64,000 nucleotides of DNA from UBA10518 sp022837185 (lineage in GTDB: Bacteria > Desulfobacterota > Desulfobulbia > Desulfobulbales > Desulfobulbaceae), in the NCBI GenBank assembly GCA_034007705.1, contig JAVEQK010000012.1:1-64000 (forward strand), given 5' to 3'. Position 1 is the first letter of the stretch, and each line of letters starts with the position of its first letter. Positions 42,813 to 56,084 of this stretch are shown here, piece after piece. The notes under the pieces are model-generated. The model saw only the letters and a program-made list of their open reading frames with translations, did not search any database and was not told the origin of the DNA. Made by a program: the position numbers and the translations under genes.

Positions 42813-42884
42813 GTAGGTTGGCGGTAAGCGCAGCGAACCCCAACAATTCCTATAGGTTAGGTTGGGCTTTGCGAGCTCATCCAC
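42813..42884. repeat. REP-like palindrome, module C (degenerate)
   Basis: GTAGGTTGGCGGTAAGCGCA at the left, AACCCCAACAATTCC in the middle and GCGAGCTCATCCAC at the right. The inverted ends are weaker than in the neighbouring copy. Confidence 0.75.
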
Positions 42885-42937
42885 TTCTGCCCGATCCAAC
42901 GTCATGGTCTTCACGAGCTGAGGATTGTTGGTAATCA

Positions 42938-42976
42938 ACAAAAAAAAAGGAAGACTGATCCTTCAGCCTTCCTTTT
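42938..42976 (-). terminator. Rho-independent terminator of dsrC
   Basis: On the minus strand GGAAGGCTGA and TCAGTCTTCC (42972-42949) form a hairpin followed by a run of at least nine T residues. It lies 25 bases after the dsrC stop. Confidence 0.88.
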
Positions 42977-43000
42977 GTGCGAATCAGGGATGGTACTGAA

Positions 43001-43321
43001 TCAGACGCATCCTGTCGGTTTCGGCAGCCCGGCCATTTTACAGGCTCCCTTACCGGGTCCGCTCGGGAAAAGCTCGTAGATCCTCTTCAGAGGGAAGCCG
43101 GTGGTCTTGGACAGAATCCGAACCATGGGGGCGATGCCGTTCTTCTTGTAGTATTCCTGAAGTGCGTCAATAACTTTCTGGTGCTCGTCGGTCAACTCGG
43201 AAATACCTTCGATTGTCTTTACATAGTCAACCCAGTTTTCATCCCACTCTTCCATGCCATTGGCGAGGAAGCCGTCTTCGTCTACAGCGTAGCTTTTTCC
43301 ATTGTGCTCGATAGTTGCCAT
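43001..43321 (-). CDS. dsrC: DsrC, sulfur-carrier protein of dissimilatory sulfite reductase
   Basis: A 106-residue TusE/DsrC-family protein. The C-terminal arm GACKMAGLPKPTGCV has both conserved cysteines, Cys94 and Cys105 (11 apart), which marks true DsrC rather than TusE. It carries the trisulfide formed with DsrAB and passes it to the membrane (DsrMKJOP). AAGGAGG lies before the ATG. The gene is monocistronic, with its own promoter and terminator and no other dsr genes nearby; a stand-alone dsrC is usual in sulfate reducers. Confidence 0.93.
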   Translation of the reverse strand: MATIEHNGKSYAVDEDGFLANGMEEWDENWVDYVKTIEGISELTDEHQKVIDALQEYYKKNGIAPMVRILSKTTGFPLKRIYELFPSGPGKGACKMAGLPKPTGCV

Positions 43322-43393
43322 GTTATCCTCCTTGCGGCAATGTATTAACGTCCATGCAAACTAAATCTTACCCCTGTCATAATGAGTAAAATT

Positions 43394-43422
43394 GATTTAC
43401 TATAGGGTAAAATCTTTGTCAA
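43394..43422 (-). promoter_or_regulatory. Candidate sigma-70 promoter of dsrC
   Basis: On the minus strand TTGACA (43422-43417), a 17-base spacer and TAAATC (43399-43394), about 70 bases before the dsrC ATG in an AT-rich stretch. The -35 is perfect, the -10 moderate. Confidence 0.5.
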
Positions 43423-43605
43423 GCAAACAACATTATTTTTTTGAATGAATGAGCAATCAGTTTTTCCCCTGGCAACTTTCCTTTTTTCCTTGTAAAAATC
43501 CCATGTTTTCAGGATGATTCGATGCCGCCCGCCGGCGGCGAAAAGTTTTTATATCCGCCGGAAACGGCGCTGTTCGTCTTTTCATGATTCAGGAGCGAAA
43601 ACCCC

Positions 43606-45501
43606 ATGCTGAATATTTTACGTAAGAAAGCCCAGTCCATCGTTATCCAGGCCGTCGTTCTGATTATCGCCATCGTTTTCATTTTCTGGGGTGTGGGGAC
43701 GAACATCGGCGGCAAGAGAAACATGCTGGCCTCCGTCAACGGAGTGGAAATCCCGTATCAGGATTATCAGCGAAACTACGATAACGCCGTGGAAAACCTC
43801 CGCGTCCAGTTCGGAGGCTCCATTCCCCAAGGTCTGCTCGAAGGACTCGACCTGAACCGCCAGGTGCTGAACCAGTTGATTCAGGCTGAAATCCTCCGGC
43901 AGGGAGGCCGCAAGATGGGAATCACCGTCAGCAAACTGGCCACCCAGGAGGAAATCATGGACATGGAGGTCTTCCAGACCGACGGTCAGTTCGATCTGGC
44001 CCGTTACCGGGAGATCCTCAGCCAGAACCGGATGACGCCGACCGTGTTCGAGGCCGGCCTGCGCAATGACCTGCTCACCAGCAAGGTCACCGAGGCGATC
44101 CGAAGTTTCGCCCTGGTCACCGACAACCAGGTGGAAACCGTTGCCGCCTATGCCGGCGAAGAGGTGAAACTGGCCTATGCCGCGGTGCGCGGTGAAGATA
44201 TGACGGCCAGGGTGCGGATCGAGGAGGAGGCGCTGGCCGCCTGGTACGACGAACGGAAAAACGACTATCTCTCCGACCCGAAGATCCGTCTGCAGTATCT
44301 GTTTTTCAGCTATGACGACGATCTCGGCCAACTGACGGTCACCGACGAGGCGGTCAGGGCGTACTACGAGGAGAACATCGGCACCTATTCCGTCCCGGAA
44401 AGGCGCCGTGCCAGGCATATCCTCCTGCGGGTTTCGGAAAGCGATGATGCCGGGGTCCGGGCCGCCAGGAAGAAGAAGGCGGAGGAGATTTTGGAGATGG
44501 CGCGGGAGGGGAACGATTTCGCCGAGCTCGCCAGACAGTATTCCGAGGATCCTTCCGCCGCCAATGGGGGCGATCTCGGCTTTTTTAGCCGGGGCGCAAT
44601 GGTTGAGCCGTTTGACGATGCCGTTTTCCGGATGCAGCCCGGCGACATCAGCGAGGTGGTGGAGACGGTTTTCGGCTTTCATATCATCAACCTGGAAGAG
44701 GTCAGTCAGTCAGGTGTCCGTTCCCTTGACGAGGTCAGGGACGAAATCGTCGACCAACTGAAGCAGAAGGTGGTCAAGGGGACTACCTTCAAGCGCGCTT
44801 CACAAGCCTACGAGGATATCATCCGGGCCGGAAGCCTGGCGAATTATACCGCCGGCGGAGAAGGGGAACCGGTTACTCAGACCGACTATTTTTCCCGCAA
44901 TGAGCCGTCCGGTCCGCCGGTTTCCGACCCCAGGTTCCTGCAGGAGGCATTCAGGCTGAAGAAGGGGGAGTTGAGTTCGCTGGTGGAAACAGGCGATGGC
45001 TATGCCATCCTTTTTGTCGATGATGTCCAGGAGCCGCAGGTTCCGGCACTGGAAGCCGTCCGCGAACAGGTCGAAGTCGATTACCGGAGAGCAAGGAGCC
45101 TGGAACTGGCCCGAGAGGAAGCGGAAAGACTGCTCAACGAGGCCCGGGACAAAAAAAGCCTTGCCGCTGCCGTGCCGGCGGAGATCGGGATCAAGGAATC
45201 AGGCTATATCCGGCACACGGATCCGGCATCTGCGGGAGAAGTGCCGGCCCAGGTTGTGCAGGAAGCATTTGAGCTGTCCGCCGGAGAAAAGCTGCCGCAG
45301 CAGCCGGCTGCCGTCGGTGATGCCTTCTACCTGTTCGAGCTCGTTGAAAAAAGGCAGGGGGACCGGTCCATGGACGAAAGCGAGCGCGCCAAGCTCCGCG
45401 AACAATTGCTCACCTCGGTGGAGAACGAATTGATGACCGGGTGGCTGACCTGGATGGAAAGCAAGGCGGATATCTGGGTCAATGAACAGCTTCTGCGATA
45501 G
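43606..45501 (+). CDS. ppiD: Peptidyl-prolyl isomerase PpiD/SurA-type periplasmic chaperone
   Basis: A 631-residue inner-membrane-anchored chaperone. One N-terminal helix (AVVLIIAIVFIFWGVGTNIG, about 17-36) is followed by a SurA-type N-domain (about 40-180). A parvulin rotamase domain at about 262-365 (RARHILLRVSES, DFAELARQYSEDPSAANGGD, GFFSRGAMVEPFDDAVF) precedes a second chaperone region to the end (QTDYFSRNEP, LQEAFRLKKGEL). It helps fold exported proteins. It is monocistronic and divergent from dsrC. Confidence 0.9.
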   Translation: MLNILRKKAQSIVIQAVVLIIAIVFIFWGVGTNIGGKRNMLASVNGVEIPYQDYQRNYDNAVENLRVQFGGSIPQGLLEGLDLNRQVLNQLIQAEILRQGGRKMGITVSKLATQEEIMDMEVFQTDGQFDLARYREILSQNRMTPTVFEAGLRNDLLTSKVTEAIRSFALVTDNQVETVAAYAGEEVKLAYAAVRGEDMTARVRIEEEALAAWYDERKNDYLSDPKIRLQYLFFSYDDDLGQLTVTDEAVRAYYEENIGTYSVPERRRARHILLRVSESDDAGVRAARKKKAEEILEMAREGNDFAELARQYSEDPSAANGGDLGFFSRGAMVEPFDDAVFRMQPGDISEVVETVFGFHIINLEEVSQSGVRSLDEVRDEIVDQLKQKVVKGTTFKRASQAYEDIIRAGSLANYTAGGEGEPVTQTDYFSRNEPSGPPVSDPRFLQEAFRLKKGELSSLVETGDGYAILFVDDVQEPQVPALEAVREQVEVDYRRARSLELAREEAERLLNEARDKKSLAAAVPAEIGIKESGYIRHTDPASAGEVPAQVVQEAFELSAGEKLPQQPAAVGDAFYLFELVEKRQGDRSMDESERAKLREQLLTSVENELMTGWLTWMESKADIWVNEQLLR

Positions 45502-45525
45502 GATCCGGCTGCGCAGGGAGTCTTG

Positions 45526-45675
45526 AGTCGGCAGTCGGCAGTCGGCAGTCGGCAGTCGGCAGTTTGGGATTTGAAGCCTGTCGTCTTGTCAGCGTTGCAA
45601 AACCCTTCTCCCGGGGAGGTAAGCGAACAAGTGAGACTCCGGGCAGGTGCCCCGGTGGGGCGGATGAGGGGGATT
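45526..45675. repeat. Heptamers, F tail and partial module D
   Basis: GAGTCGGCAGTCGGCAGTCG repeated to 45563, then TTTGAAGCCTG, then CCCTTCTCCCGGGGAGG and GGGGCGGATGAGGGGG at 45598-45675, which look like the outer parts of module D. Confidence 0.75.
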
Positions 45676-45768
45676 CCCCTGACAGCCTACAGGCTAAACA
45701 CCTGATCCGCTCGGATACGTGAGCCTGCAGGTGAACCACCAAAACTGCTCATGCGTGGCGGAGAAATT

Positions 45769-45909
45769 TTCGATTTCGATTTCGATACCGATTTCGATTT
45801 CAAATGGGGGTTTCCTGCACGGCGCGCAGCCTGTAGGTTGGGGTGAGCCAGAGAACCCCAACAATTCCGATCGGTTACGTTGGTCTTTGCGAGCTCGGCC
45901 CAACATGCG
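45769..45909. repeat. Hexamers followed by REP-like palindrome (B + C)
   Basis: CGATTTCGATTTCGATACCG and GATTTCGATTTC at 45769-45803, then module C at 45832-45909 (GTAGGTTGGGGTGAGCCAGA, CCCCAACAATTCC, GCGAGCTCGGCCCAAC). The AT-rich stretch 45990-46080 that follows probably holds the promoter of the helicase gene, but I cannot place its boxes with confidence. Confidence 0.8.
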
Positions 45910-46083
45910 ACTTGTATTCATTATCACCGGCGACTTTCCTCAATTCGTAATTCTGCATTCATAATTCGACAGATTCCCTTCCTGCATCGGCGGTTCATAT
46001 TTTTTTTTATTAAATAAACACCGTTTCCGTGGTATATTATTATTTCTTTTGGTTTTTTTTGTGCATTCTATTTCCGGATCCCC

Positions 46084-50244
<4,161 letters not shown>

Positions 50245-50295
50245 GGGAGCGGTGGAAAGAAGAGAGCCTTGCATTACAGCGGAACAGGAGGAGAG

Positions 50296-51624
50296 ATGAT
50301 CATTCGGACGGTTTCAGTTGCAACGGAGGAGGGCGCCAGGCTGACGGCCGCTCTGCTGGACAGGTTCACCTTCGGCGACGCCGGCTGCCGGGAGGCGGTG
50401 GCCGAAATCATCGATGCGGTGAGGCGGCGGGGCGATGAGGCCGTTGTCGAGTATACCAGGCGGTTTGACGCCCCGGGCATGACCGCCGGGGAATTGCGGG
50501 CAACCGAAGAGGAGATGGCCCGGGCCGTGGAGGAAGTGGATGACCGGGTCCTGGCCTCCATCCGTTTTGCCGCGGAGCGCATCCGGACCTTTCATGAACG
50601 GGAGATGGAGGACTCCTGGATTCTGACCCGCGATGACGGGACGATCACCGGCAGGCTGGTGCGTCCGGTGGATTCCGCCGGGCTGTATGTCCCAGGCGGG
50701 CAGGGCGGCTCCACCCCGCTGGTCTCGTCGGTCCTGATGAACGGCATACCGGCGGCCATCGCCGGGGTGCCGCGACGGGTCATGGTCACGCCGCCCAACA
50801 GCGAAGGCCGCGTCAATCCGGCGCTGCTCGCCGCCGCTCGCGAGGTGGGCATCACCGAGGTGTATAAGACCGGTTCGGCCTGGGCCATTGCGGCTCTTGC
50901 CCATGGGACGGAGACCATCCCGGCGGTGGATGTGATCGTCGGCCCCGGAAACCAGTACGTGGCCGAGGCCAAGCGCCAGGTCATGGGCCGGGTCCGGATC
51001 GACATGATCGCCGGACCCAGCGAGGTGCTGATCGTGGCCGACGAGGAGGCCAACCCGGCCTACATCGCCGCCGACATGCTGGCCCAGGCGGAGCACGATC
51101 CCCAGGCCCTTGCCCTGCTGATCACCACCAGCAGGAGCATCGCGGAGCGAACGATCGGTGAGCTGGAAAAACAGGTGGAGAAGCTGAGCCGCCGGGAAGT
51201 GGCCCTGACCGCGCTGCGGGAAAAGGGCGCCATCCTGCTGGCGGATTCCCTGGAGGAGGCCGTCGAGCTGGCCAACCGGATCGCCATCGAGCACCTGGAA
51301 CTCCAGGTCCGGGACCCGTGGCAATGGCTGCCGGCGGTGCGCCATGCCGGCGCCGTTTTTTTAGGCCCCTTCACCCCGGAGGCGGCCGGCGATTACGTGG
51401 CCGGCCCCAATCATGTGCTGCCGACCATGGGCACGGCACGGATTGCATCCGCCCTCGGCGTGGAGATCTTTCTTAAAAAGAGTTCGATCATTTCCTATTC
51501 CCGGCAGGCCCTGCTGAACGATGCCGGCCATATCAGGCGGCTGGCCGCCCTGGAGGGGTTGACCGCCCACGAAAGGTCAGTGGCCGTGCGCGTGGAGGAC
51601 AGCGGGGAAAAAGCCGGTCAATGA
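50296..51624 (+). CDS. hisD: Histidinol dehydrogenase
   Basis: A 442-residue zinc enzyme catalysing the last two oxidations of histidine synthesis. Motifs: GLYVPGGQGGSTPLVSSVLM, YKTGSAWAIAALAHGTETIP, VIVGPGNQYVAEAKRQVMG, IDMIAGPSEVLI, QAEHDPQA (zinc ligand region) and GPNHVLPTMGTAR. The ATG at 50296 has AGGAGGAGAG directly upstream; an earlier in-frame start at 50269 is less likely. No other his genes are nearby. It overlaps rsmG (ATGA). Confidence 0.95.
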   Translation: MIIRTVSVATEEGARLTAALLDRFTFGDAGCREAVAEIIDAVRRRGDEAVVEYTRRFDAPGMTAGELRATEEEMARAVEEVDDRVLASIRFAAERIRTFHEREMEDSWILTRDDGTITGRLVRPVDSAGLYVPGGQGGSTPLVSSVLMNGIPAAIAGVPRRVMVTPPNSEGRVNPALLAAAREVGITEVYKTGSAWAIAALAHGTETIPAVDVIVGPGNQYVAEAKRQVMGRVRIDMIAGPSEVLIVADEEANPAYIAADMLAQAEHDPQALALLITTSRSIAERTIGELEKQVEKLSRREVALTALREKGAILLADSLEEAVELANRIAIEHLELQVRDPWQWLPAVRHAGAVFLGPFTPEAAGDYVAGPNHVLPTMGTARIASALGVEIFLKKSSIISYSRQALLNDAGHIRRLAALEGLTAHERSVAVRVEDSGEKAGQ

Positions 51625-52307
51625 CCGGCAGGATGCAGGAGGCCGGGGATCTGCTGCGCCGCGGCCTGAACCGGGTGGGCATCGATGCCGGCGACGAGGT
51701 GGTTGCCCGGCTGGTCCGCTACTGCCTGGAACTGGAGAAGTGGAACCGGAAGATCAACCTCATCGCCCGCAACACCAGGCTGCAAGACATCGTTGACAGG
51801 CATTTCCTCGATTCCCTGACCCTGGTCCCGATTCTGGACCGGCTTGCCCCTGTGGACGCAACGCTGCTCGATGTGGGCAGCGGCGCCGGTTTTCCCGGCC
51901 TGGTGCTGAAAATCGTCCGCCCGGACCTCAAGGTCGTCCTGCTGGAGCCCCGGGAGCGAAGGGGGGCTTTCCTACGCCATGTCATCCGCCAGACAGGTCT
52001 GAAGGATATTGCAGTTACGGCGGCCCGGGTCGAAGAGGTAAAGGCCGCAGCGGGGACGCATGCGGTCATCACCGGCCGCGCTGTCGCCGATGTGGCGACT
52101 TTCCTGAACATGGTCGCCCCCCTGGCCGGTCCGGAGACGCTGGTGATCTGCATGCAGGGGGTCCAGGGCAGAGGCGGCTGGCGGGAGGGCGACAGGGTGA
52201 GCGGTTTTGTCTGCGCCGGGATAGAGGAAACCCAGCTTCCCTTTTCCCGGATGCCCCGTTTTCTGCTGCTGTTCAGAAAGATGATTAGAGTCGGCAGTCG
52301 GCAGTAG
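51621..52307 (+). CDS. rsmG: 16S rRNA (guanine-N7) methyltransferase RsmG
   Basis: A 228-residue SAM-dependent methyltransferase modifying 16S rRNA at G527. Motifs: WNRKINLIARN, RHFLDSLTLVPIL, DVGSGAGFPGLVLKIVRP (SAM loop), LLEPRERRGAFLRHV and ITGRAVAD. The start overlaps the hisD stop. The last residues (RVGSRQ) are encoded by heptamer repeat DNA and the stop TAG lies within it, so the natural end has been replaced by the repeat. Confidence 0.93.
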   Translation: MTGRMQEAGDLLRRGLNRVGIDAGDEVVARLVRYCLELEKWNRKINLIARNTRLQDIVDRHFLDSLTLVPILDRLAPVDATLLDVGSGAGFPGLVLKIVRPDLKVVLLEPRERRGAFLRHVIRQTGLKDIAVTAARVEEVKAAAGTHAVITGRAVADVATFLNMVAPLAGPETLVICMQGVQGRGGWREGDRVSGFVCAGIEETQLPFSRMPRFLLLFRKMIRVGSRQ

Positions 52308-52483
52308 GCAGTCGGCAGTCTGGAGTTTGAAGCCTGGCGGCTTAGGGTGCTTCCCCTCATCCGCCCCTGCGGGCCACCTTCTCCCCAGGGAGAAGGGTTT
52401 TGCAGTGTAGGTTGGGCTGAGCTCGCGAAGCCCAACGTAACCGATTGAAATTGTTGGGGTTCACGAGCTCACCACCAACCTAC
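52289..52483. repeat. Repeat cluster: A + F + half D + C
   Basis: GAGTCGGCAGTCGGCAGTAG onwards at 52289-52322, TTTGAAGCCTGGCGGCTT at 52326-52343, CCCCTCATCCGCCCCTGCGG to GGGAGAAGGG at 52352-52397 (half of module D), and a module C palindrome at 52406-52483 (GTAGGTTGGGCTGAGC to GCTCACCACCAACCTAC). Confidence 0.85.
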
Positions 52484-52524
52484 GGGGGGTATTGCCCCGG
52501 ACGCGTAAGCCGGGAAACTCCAGG

Positions 52525-52562
52525 CTGCCGACTGCCGACTGCCGACTGCCGACTCCCGACTG
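52525..52562. repeat. Heptamer array (module A)
   Basis: Five consecutive CTGCCGA-type units, GCTGCCGACTGCCGACTGCC onward, about 115 bases before leuB. Confidence 0.85.
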
Positions 52563-52678
52563 CTAATTCCGGCGTGGGCCGGCGCAAAATCAACAATTGG
52601 TGGTCAAAAAATGCTTGATCTGGTATGTACGTTTTTCTTTAGATGAATTGAATACCAGGGAATCACGGAGAGAGATCG

Positions 52679-53755
52679 ATGAAAAAAATTGCGGTTTTGC
52701 CGGGAGACGGCATAGGACCCGAGGTGATGGCCGAGGCGCTGAAGGTGCTCGATGCCGCGCAGAAAAAGTTTGGTTTTGCCCTTGGGTACACGGAGGCCGA
52801 TGTCGGGGGAATCGCCATAGACCGGCAGGGGCATGCCCTGCCGGAGTCGACCCTGAAGACCTGCGAGGAGAGCGACGCCATCCTCTTCGGTTCGGTCGGC
52901 GGGCCGAAGTGGGAGAGCCTGCCCCCGGAGAAGCAGCCGGAACGGGCGGCCCTGCTGCCGCTGCGCAAACATTTCGATCTGTTCTGCAACCTGAGGCCGG
53001 CCAAGGTGTTTAAGTCGCTGGTTTCCTCCTGCCCCCTGCGCCCGGATATCGTCGGGGATGGCTTTGACATCCTGGTGGTCCGCGAGCTGACTTCCGGCAT
53101 CTATTTCGGCCAGCCCAAGGGCCGTGAAGGGAATGGACCGGAGGAAAGGGCATGGGATACCCTGGTCTACACCCGGGCCGAAATCGAGCGCATTACCCGC
53201 ATGGCCTTTGAGGCGGCGCGCCTGCGGAGGAAAAAAGTGACCTCGGTCGACAAGGCCAATGTCCTGACAACCATGGTCCTGTGGCGGGAAGTGGTCAATG
53301 GGATCGCGGCCGACTATCCCGACGTGGAGCTGAACCATATCTACATCGACAACGCCACCATGCAGTTGGTCCGGGCGCCCGGCCAGTTCGACGTCATGCT
53401 GTGCGACAACATGTTCGGCGACATCATTTCCGACGAGGCGGCCATGCTGACCGGCTCCATGGGCATGCTTGCCTCGGCCAGCCTCAACGCCGAGAAATTC
53501 GGCCTGTTCGAACCGGCGGGGGGTTCGGCCCCGGATATCGCCGGCAGGGGCATCGCCAATCCCATCGCCCAGATCCTGTCGGCGGCCATGATGCTGCGCT
53601 ACAGTCTGGGATACGACGAGGCGGCGGACGCCATAGAGGCGGCCGTGGCGAAAACCCTGGACCGCGGCATCATGACGGCCGATATCGCCGTCGACCGCTC
53701 CCGGGCTGTCGGGACGGCCCGGATGGGCGCCGCCATCGTCGAAGCGCTGAACTGA
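52679..53755 (+). CDS. leuB: 3-isopropylmalate dehydrogenase
   Basis: A 358-residue NAD-dependent decarboxylating dehydrogenase of leucine synthesis. Motifs: KIAVLPGDGIGPEVMAEALK, GSVGGPKWE, RPAKVF, VRELTSGIYFG, DKANVL, IDNATMQLV, NMFGDIISDEAAMLTGSMGM and the NAD-site GSAPDIAG. Complete. It heads a likely operon with a PRPP synthetase and asd, so this block serves amino-acid synthesis. Confidence 0.96.
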   Translation: MKKIAVLPGDGIGPEVMAEALKVLDAAQKKFGFALGYTEADVGGIAIDRQGHALPESTLKTCEESDAILFGSVGGPKWESLPPEKQPERAALLPLRKHFDLFCNLRPAKVFKSLVSSCPLRPDIVGDGFDILVVRELTSGIYFGQPKGREGNGPEERAWDTLVYTRAEIERITRMAFEAARLRRKKVTSVDKANVLTTMVLWREVVNGIAADYPDVELNHIYIDNATMQLVRAPGQFDVMLCDNMFGDIISDEAAMLTGSMGMLASASLNAEKFGLFEPAGGSAPDIAGRGIANPIAQILSAAMMLRYSLGYDEAADAIEAAVAKTLDRGIMTADIAVDRSRAVGTARMGAAIVEALN

Positions 53756-53771
53756 GGAGAACCCGGCCGCC

Positions 53772-54689
53772 ATGATCAGACAAGACAACATCCTCCTGAT
53801 AGCAAACCTGGCCTCGGCGGAACTGGCGCAGAAGGTGGCGGATGAGTTGGACGTCACCCTGACGGAGATGATCTGCCGCCAGTTTGCCGACGGGGAGCGC
53901 TACCATGCCTTTCCCTGCGACATATCGGGAAAGGACATTGTCATCATCGCCGCCACCCCGGACGATTCGGCTCACCAGGAGTTGGTGGACCTGATCGCCG
54001 GCTGCCGCTTCTGGAACGGCCGAACGGTCAACGTGGTTATCCCGTACCTCGGCTATTCCACCATGGAGCGGGCCAAGCCGGATTCCGGCGAGATCCCCAA
54101 GGGCATAACCCGGACCCGGCAGATCTACCGGGCCCGCCCGGACTATGTGGCCTTTATCGATCTCCATTCCGAGGCAGTGCTGCACGCCCATGCCGGTGAA
54201 GTCCGAACCAGGCACCTGTGGACCGAGCATCTGGCCGCACGCAAGATCATCGAGATCGGGGTGGAGGATTACGTGCTGGTGTCGCCGGATTACGGGTTCA
54301 GCAAGCGGGTGGCCCGATTGGCCGGTCTGCTCGGCTGCCCCCATACCGCCGCCAACAAGGACCGGTTCGATGTCGACCAGACCATTGTCGGCCAGCTCTC
54401 CAGCACCGTCCGCGGTAAGACGGCGATTATCTGCGACGATATGATCCGCACGGGCGGCTCGATGCTGCAGACCGTGGACCGGTGCTACCAGGCCGGAGCC
54501 GTCAACGTGCTGATCATGGCAACCCACCTGGTGCTGCCGACCGAGGCAAGGAGCAGGTTCCAGGAAAAGGGCATTGACCGGATCATCGGCTCGGACACTT
54601 ACCCCGGACGCTATTCCGATGATCTGCTGGACCTGTACTCGGTGGCGCCGCTGATAGCCGAGGGAATTACATCACTTTTTATCAATTGA
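53772..54689 (+). CDS. prs: Ribose-phosphate pyrophosphokinase, divergent (class II-like)
   Basis: A 305-residue member of the PRPP synthetase family. It has RQFADGERY (ribose-5-phosphate side), FIDLHSEAVLHAHAG (pyrophosphate region) and CDDMIRTGGSM (PRPP loop). The usual flexible-loop RQDR is replaced by STMERAKPDSGEIPK, which recalls the TMER segment of class II (plant-type) PRPP synthases that lack phosphate activation. The sequence is clearly divergent from classical Prs. It lies 16 bases after leuB. PRPP feeds histidine, tryptophan and nucleotide synthesis. Confidence 0.8.
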   Translation: MIRQDNILLIANLASAELAQKVADELDVTLTEMICRQFADGERYHAFPCDISGKDIVIIAATPDDSAHQELVDLIAGCRFWNGRTVNVVIPYLGYSTMERAKPDSGEIPKGITRTRQIYRARPDYVAFIDLHSEAVLHAHAGEVRTRHLWTEHLAARKIIEIGVEDYVLVSPDYGFSKRVARLAGLLGCPHTAANKDRFDVDQTIVGQLSSTVRGKTAIICDDMIRTGGSMLQTVDRCYQAGAVNVLIMATHLVLPTEARSRFQEKGIDRIIGSDTYPGRYSDDLLDLYSVAPLIAEGITSLFIN

Positions 54690-54724
54690 ACAGAAAACAG
54701 ACAGTTGAGGGGGAAAAGAAAACA

Positions 54725-55843
54725 ATGCGAAAAGTTGGAATTATCGGCTGGCGGGGAATGGTCGGCTCGGTGCTGATGGAGCGGATGCGGCAGGAGGACG
54801 ATTTTCACGGCTGCGAGTGGTTCTTTTTTTCCACTTCCCAGGCCGGCCAGGAGGGACCTGAGATCAACGGCCGGACATACCTTCTCCATGACGCCCATGA
54901 CCGGAAGCTGCTCTCGGCCATGGACATCATCCTCTCCTGCCAGGGGGGCGGCTACACCACGGCGGTCTATCCGGAGCTGCGCCGGGACGGCTGGCAGGGC
55001 TACTGGATCGATGCCGCCTCCACCCTGCGCATGGAAAAGCATGCGGTCATCGTCCTCGACCCTGTCAACCGGCAGATCATCGACCAGGCCCTGGCCGCAG
55101 GCATCAGGGATTACATCGGCGGCAACTGCACGGTCTCCCTGATGCTCATGGCGCTGGGCGGCCTGTTCGAGCAAGGCTGGGTGGAGTGGATCACCTCCAT
55201 GACCTACCAGGCCGCCTCCGGAGCCGGTGCCAAGAACATGCGGGAGCTGATGGACCAGATGCGGTATCTGGGCAACCGGGCAGCCGGGCTGCTGGACGAC
55301 CCGGCCTCGGCCATCCTCGACATCGACCGCACGGTCACCGCGGCCCTGCGCGAGGACACGCTGCCGACCGCCAACTTCGGCGCCCCCCTGGCCGGGAGCC
55401 TCATTCCCTGGATCGACCGAGCCATGGACAACGGCCAGACCAGGGAGGAGTGGAAGGGCATGGCCGAGGCCAACAAGATCCTGGGCCTGGCCGGGAAGCC
55501 GGTGCCGGTGGACGGCTGCTGCGTGCGGGTGGGGGCCATGCGCTGCCACAGCCAGGCCTTCACCATCAAGCTCAAAAGGGACGTGCCGCTGGATGAGATC
55601 AGGTCGGCCATCGCCTCACACAACGACTGGGCGTACGTGGTGGACAATAACAAGGAGGATACCCTGCGGGAGCTGACCCCGGCCAGGGTCACCGGCACCC
55701 TCGACATCCCGGTGGGCCGCCTGCGCAAGCTCAACCTGGGCCCGGACTACCTGACCGCCTTCAGCGTCGGCGACCAACTGCTCTGGGGCGCGGCCGAGCC
55801 GGTGCGCCGGATGTTGCGAATCGTGCTTGAACACCTGGGCTGA
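54725..55843 (+). CDS. asd: Aspartate-semialdehyde dehydrogenase
   Basis: A 372-residue NADPH-dependent enzyme making aspartate semialdehyde for lysine, methionine, threonine and diaminopimelate. KVGIIGWRGMVGSVLM binds NADP; the catalytic cysteine is Cys135 in GGNCTVSLM; substrate binding is by RVGAMRCHSQ. The sequence follows the enteric/gamma type of Asd. The ATG at 54725 has GAGGGGGAAAAG upstream. It is the last gene of the leuB-prs-asd unit and is followed by a terminator. Confidence 0.95.
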   Translation: MRKVGIIGWRGMVGSVLMERMRQEDDFHGCEWFFFSTSQAGQEGPEINGRTYLLHDAHDRKLLSAMDIILSCQGGGYTTAVYPELRRDGWQGYWIDAASTLRMEKHAVIVLDPVNRQIIDQALAAGIRDYIGGNCTVSLMLMALGGLFEQGWVEWITSMTYQAASGAGAKNMRELMDQMRYLGNRAAGLLDDPASAILDIDRTVTAALREDTLPTANFGAPLAGSLIPWIDRAMDNGQTREEWKGMAEANKILGLAGKPVPVDGCCVRVGAMRCHSQAFTIKLKRDVPLDEIRSAIASHNDWAYVVDNNKEDTLRELTPARVTGTLDIPVGRLRKLNLGPDYLTAFSVGDQLLWGAAEPVRRMLRIVLEHLG

Positions 55844-55867
55844 TCGGCCGCCGACAGACGAACAGAC

Positions 55868-55906
55868 GGGAACAGCTCGGATTCCAGGCTGTTTCCGTTT
55901 TTTTTT
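55868..55906 (+). terminator. Rho-independent terminator after asd
   Basis: GGGAACAGC and GCTGTTTCC (55868-55896) form a hairpin with one G-U pair, followed by GTTTTTTTTT. Confidence 0.85.
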
Positions 55907-56084
55907 GGTACCGCAGTTTATTCGTCTTTCCTTCAGGTCCATAATTGAGCAGATATGGAGGAAACCCCTTCCAAATTTTGTGCAAATAAGGAATAATTAA
56001 ACAAGAGTAACTTTGCGTATTACTTTTGGGCGGAACCTGGTACAAGCGGCTTATTGCCGCCTGCCGGAATCATTCATTATCATT

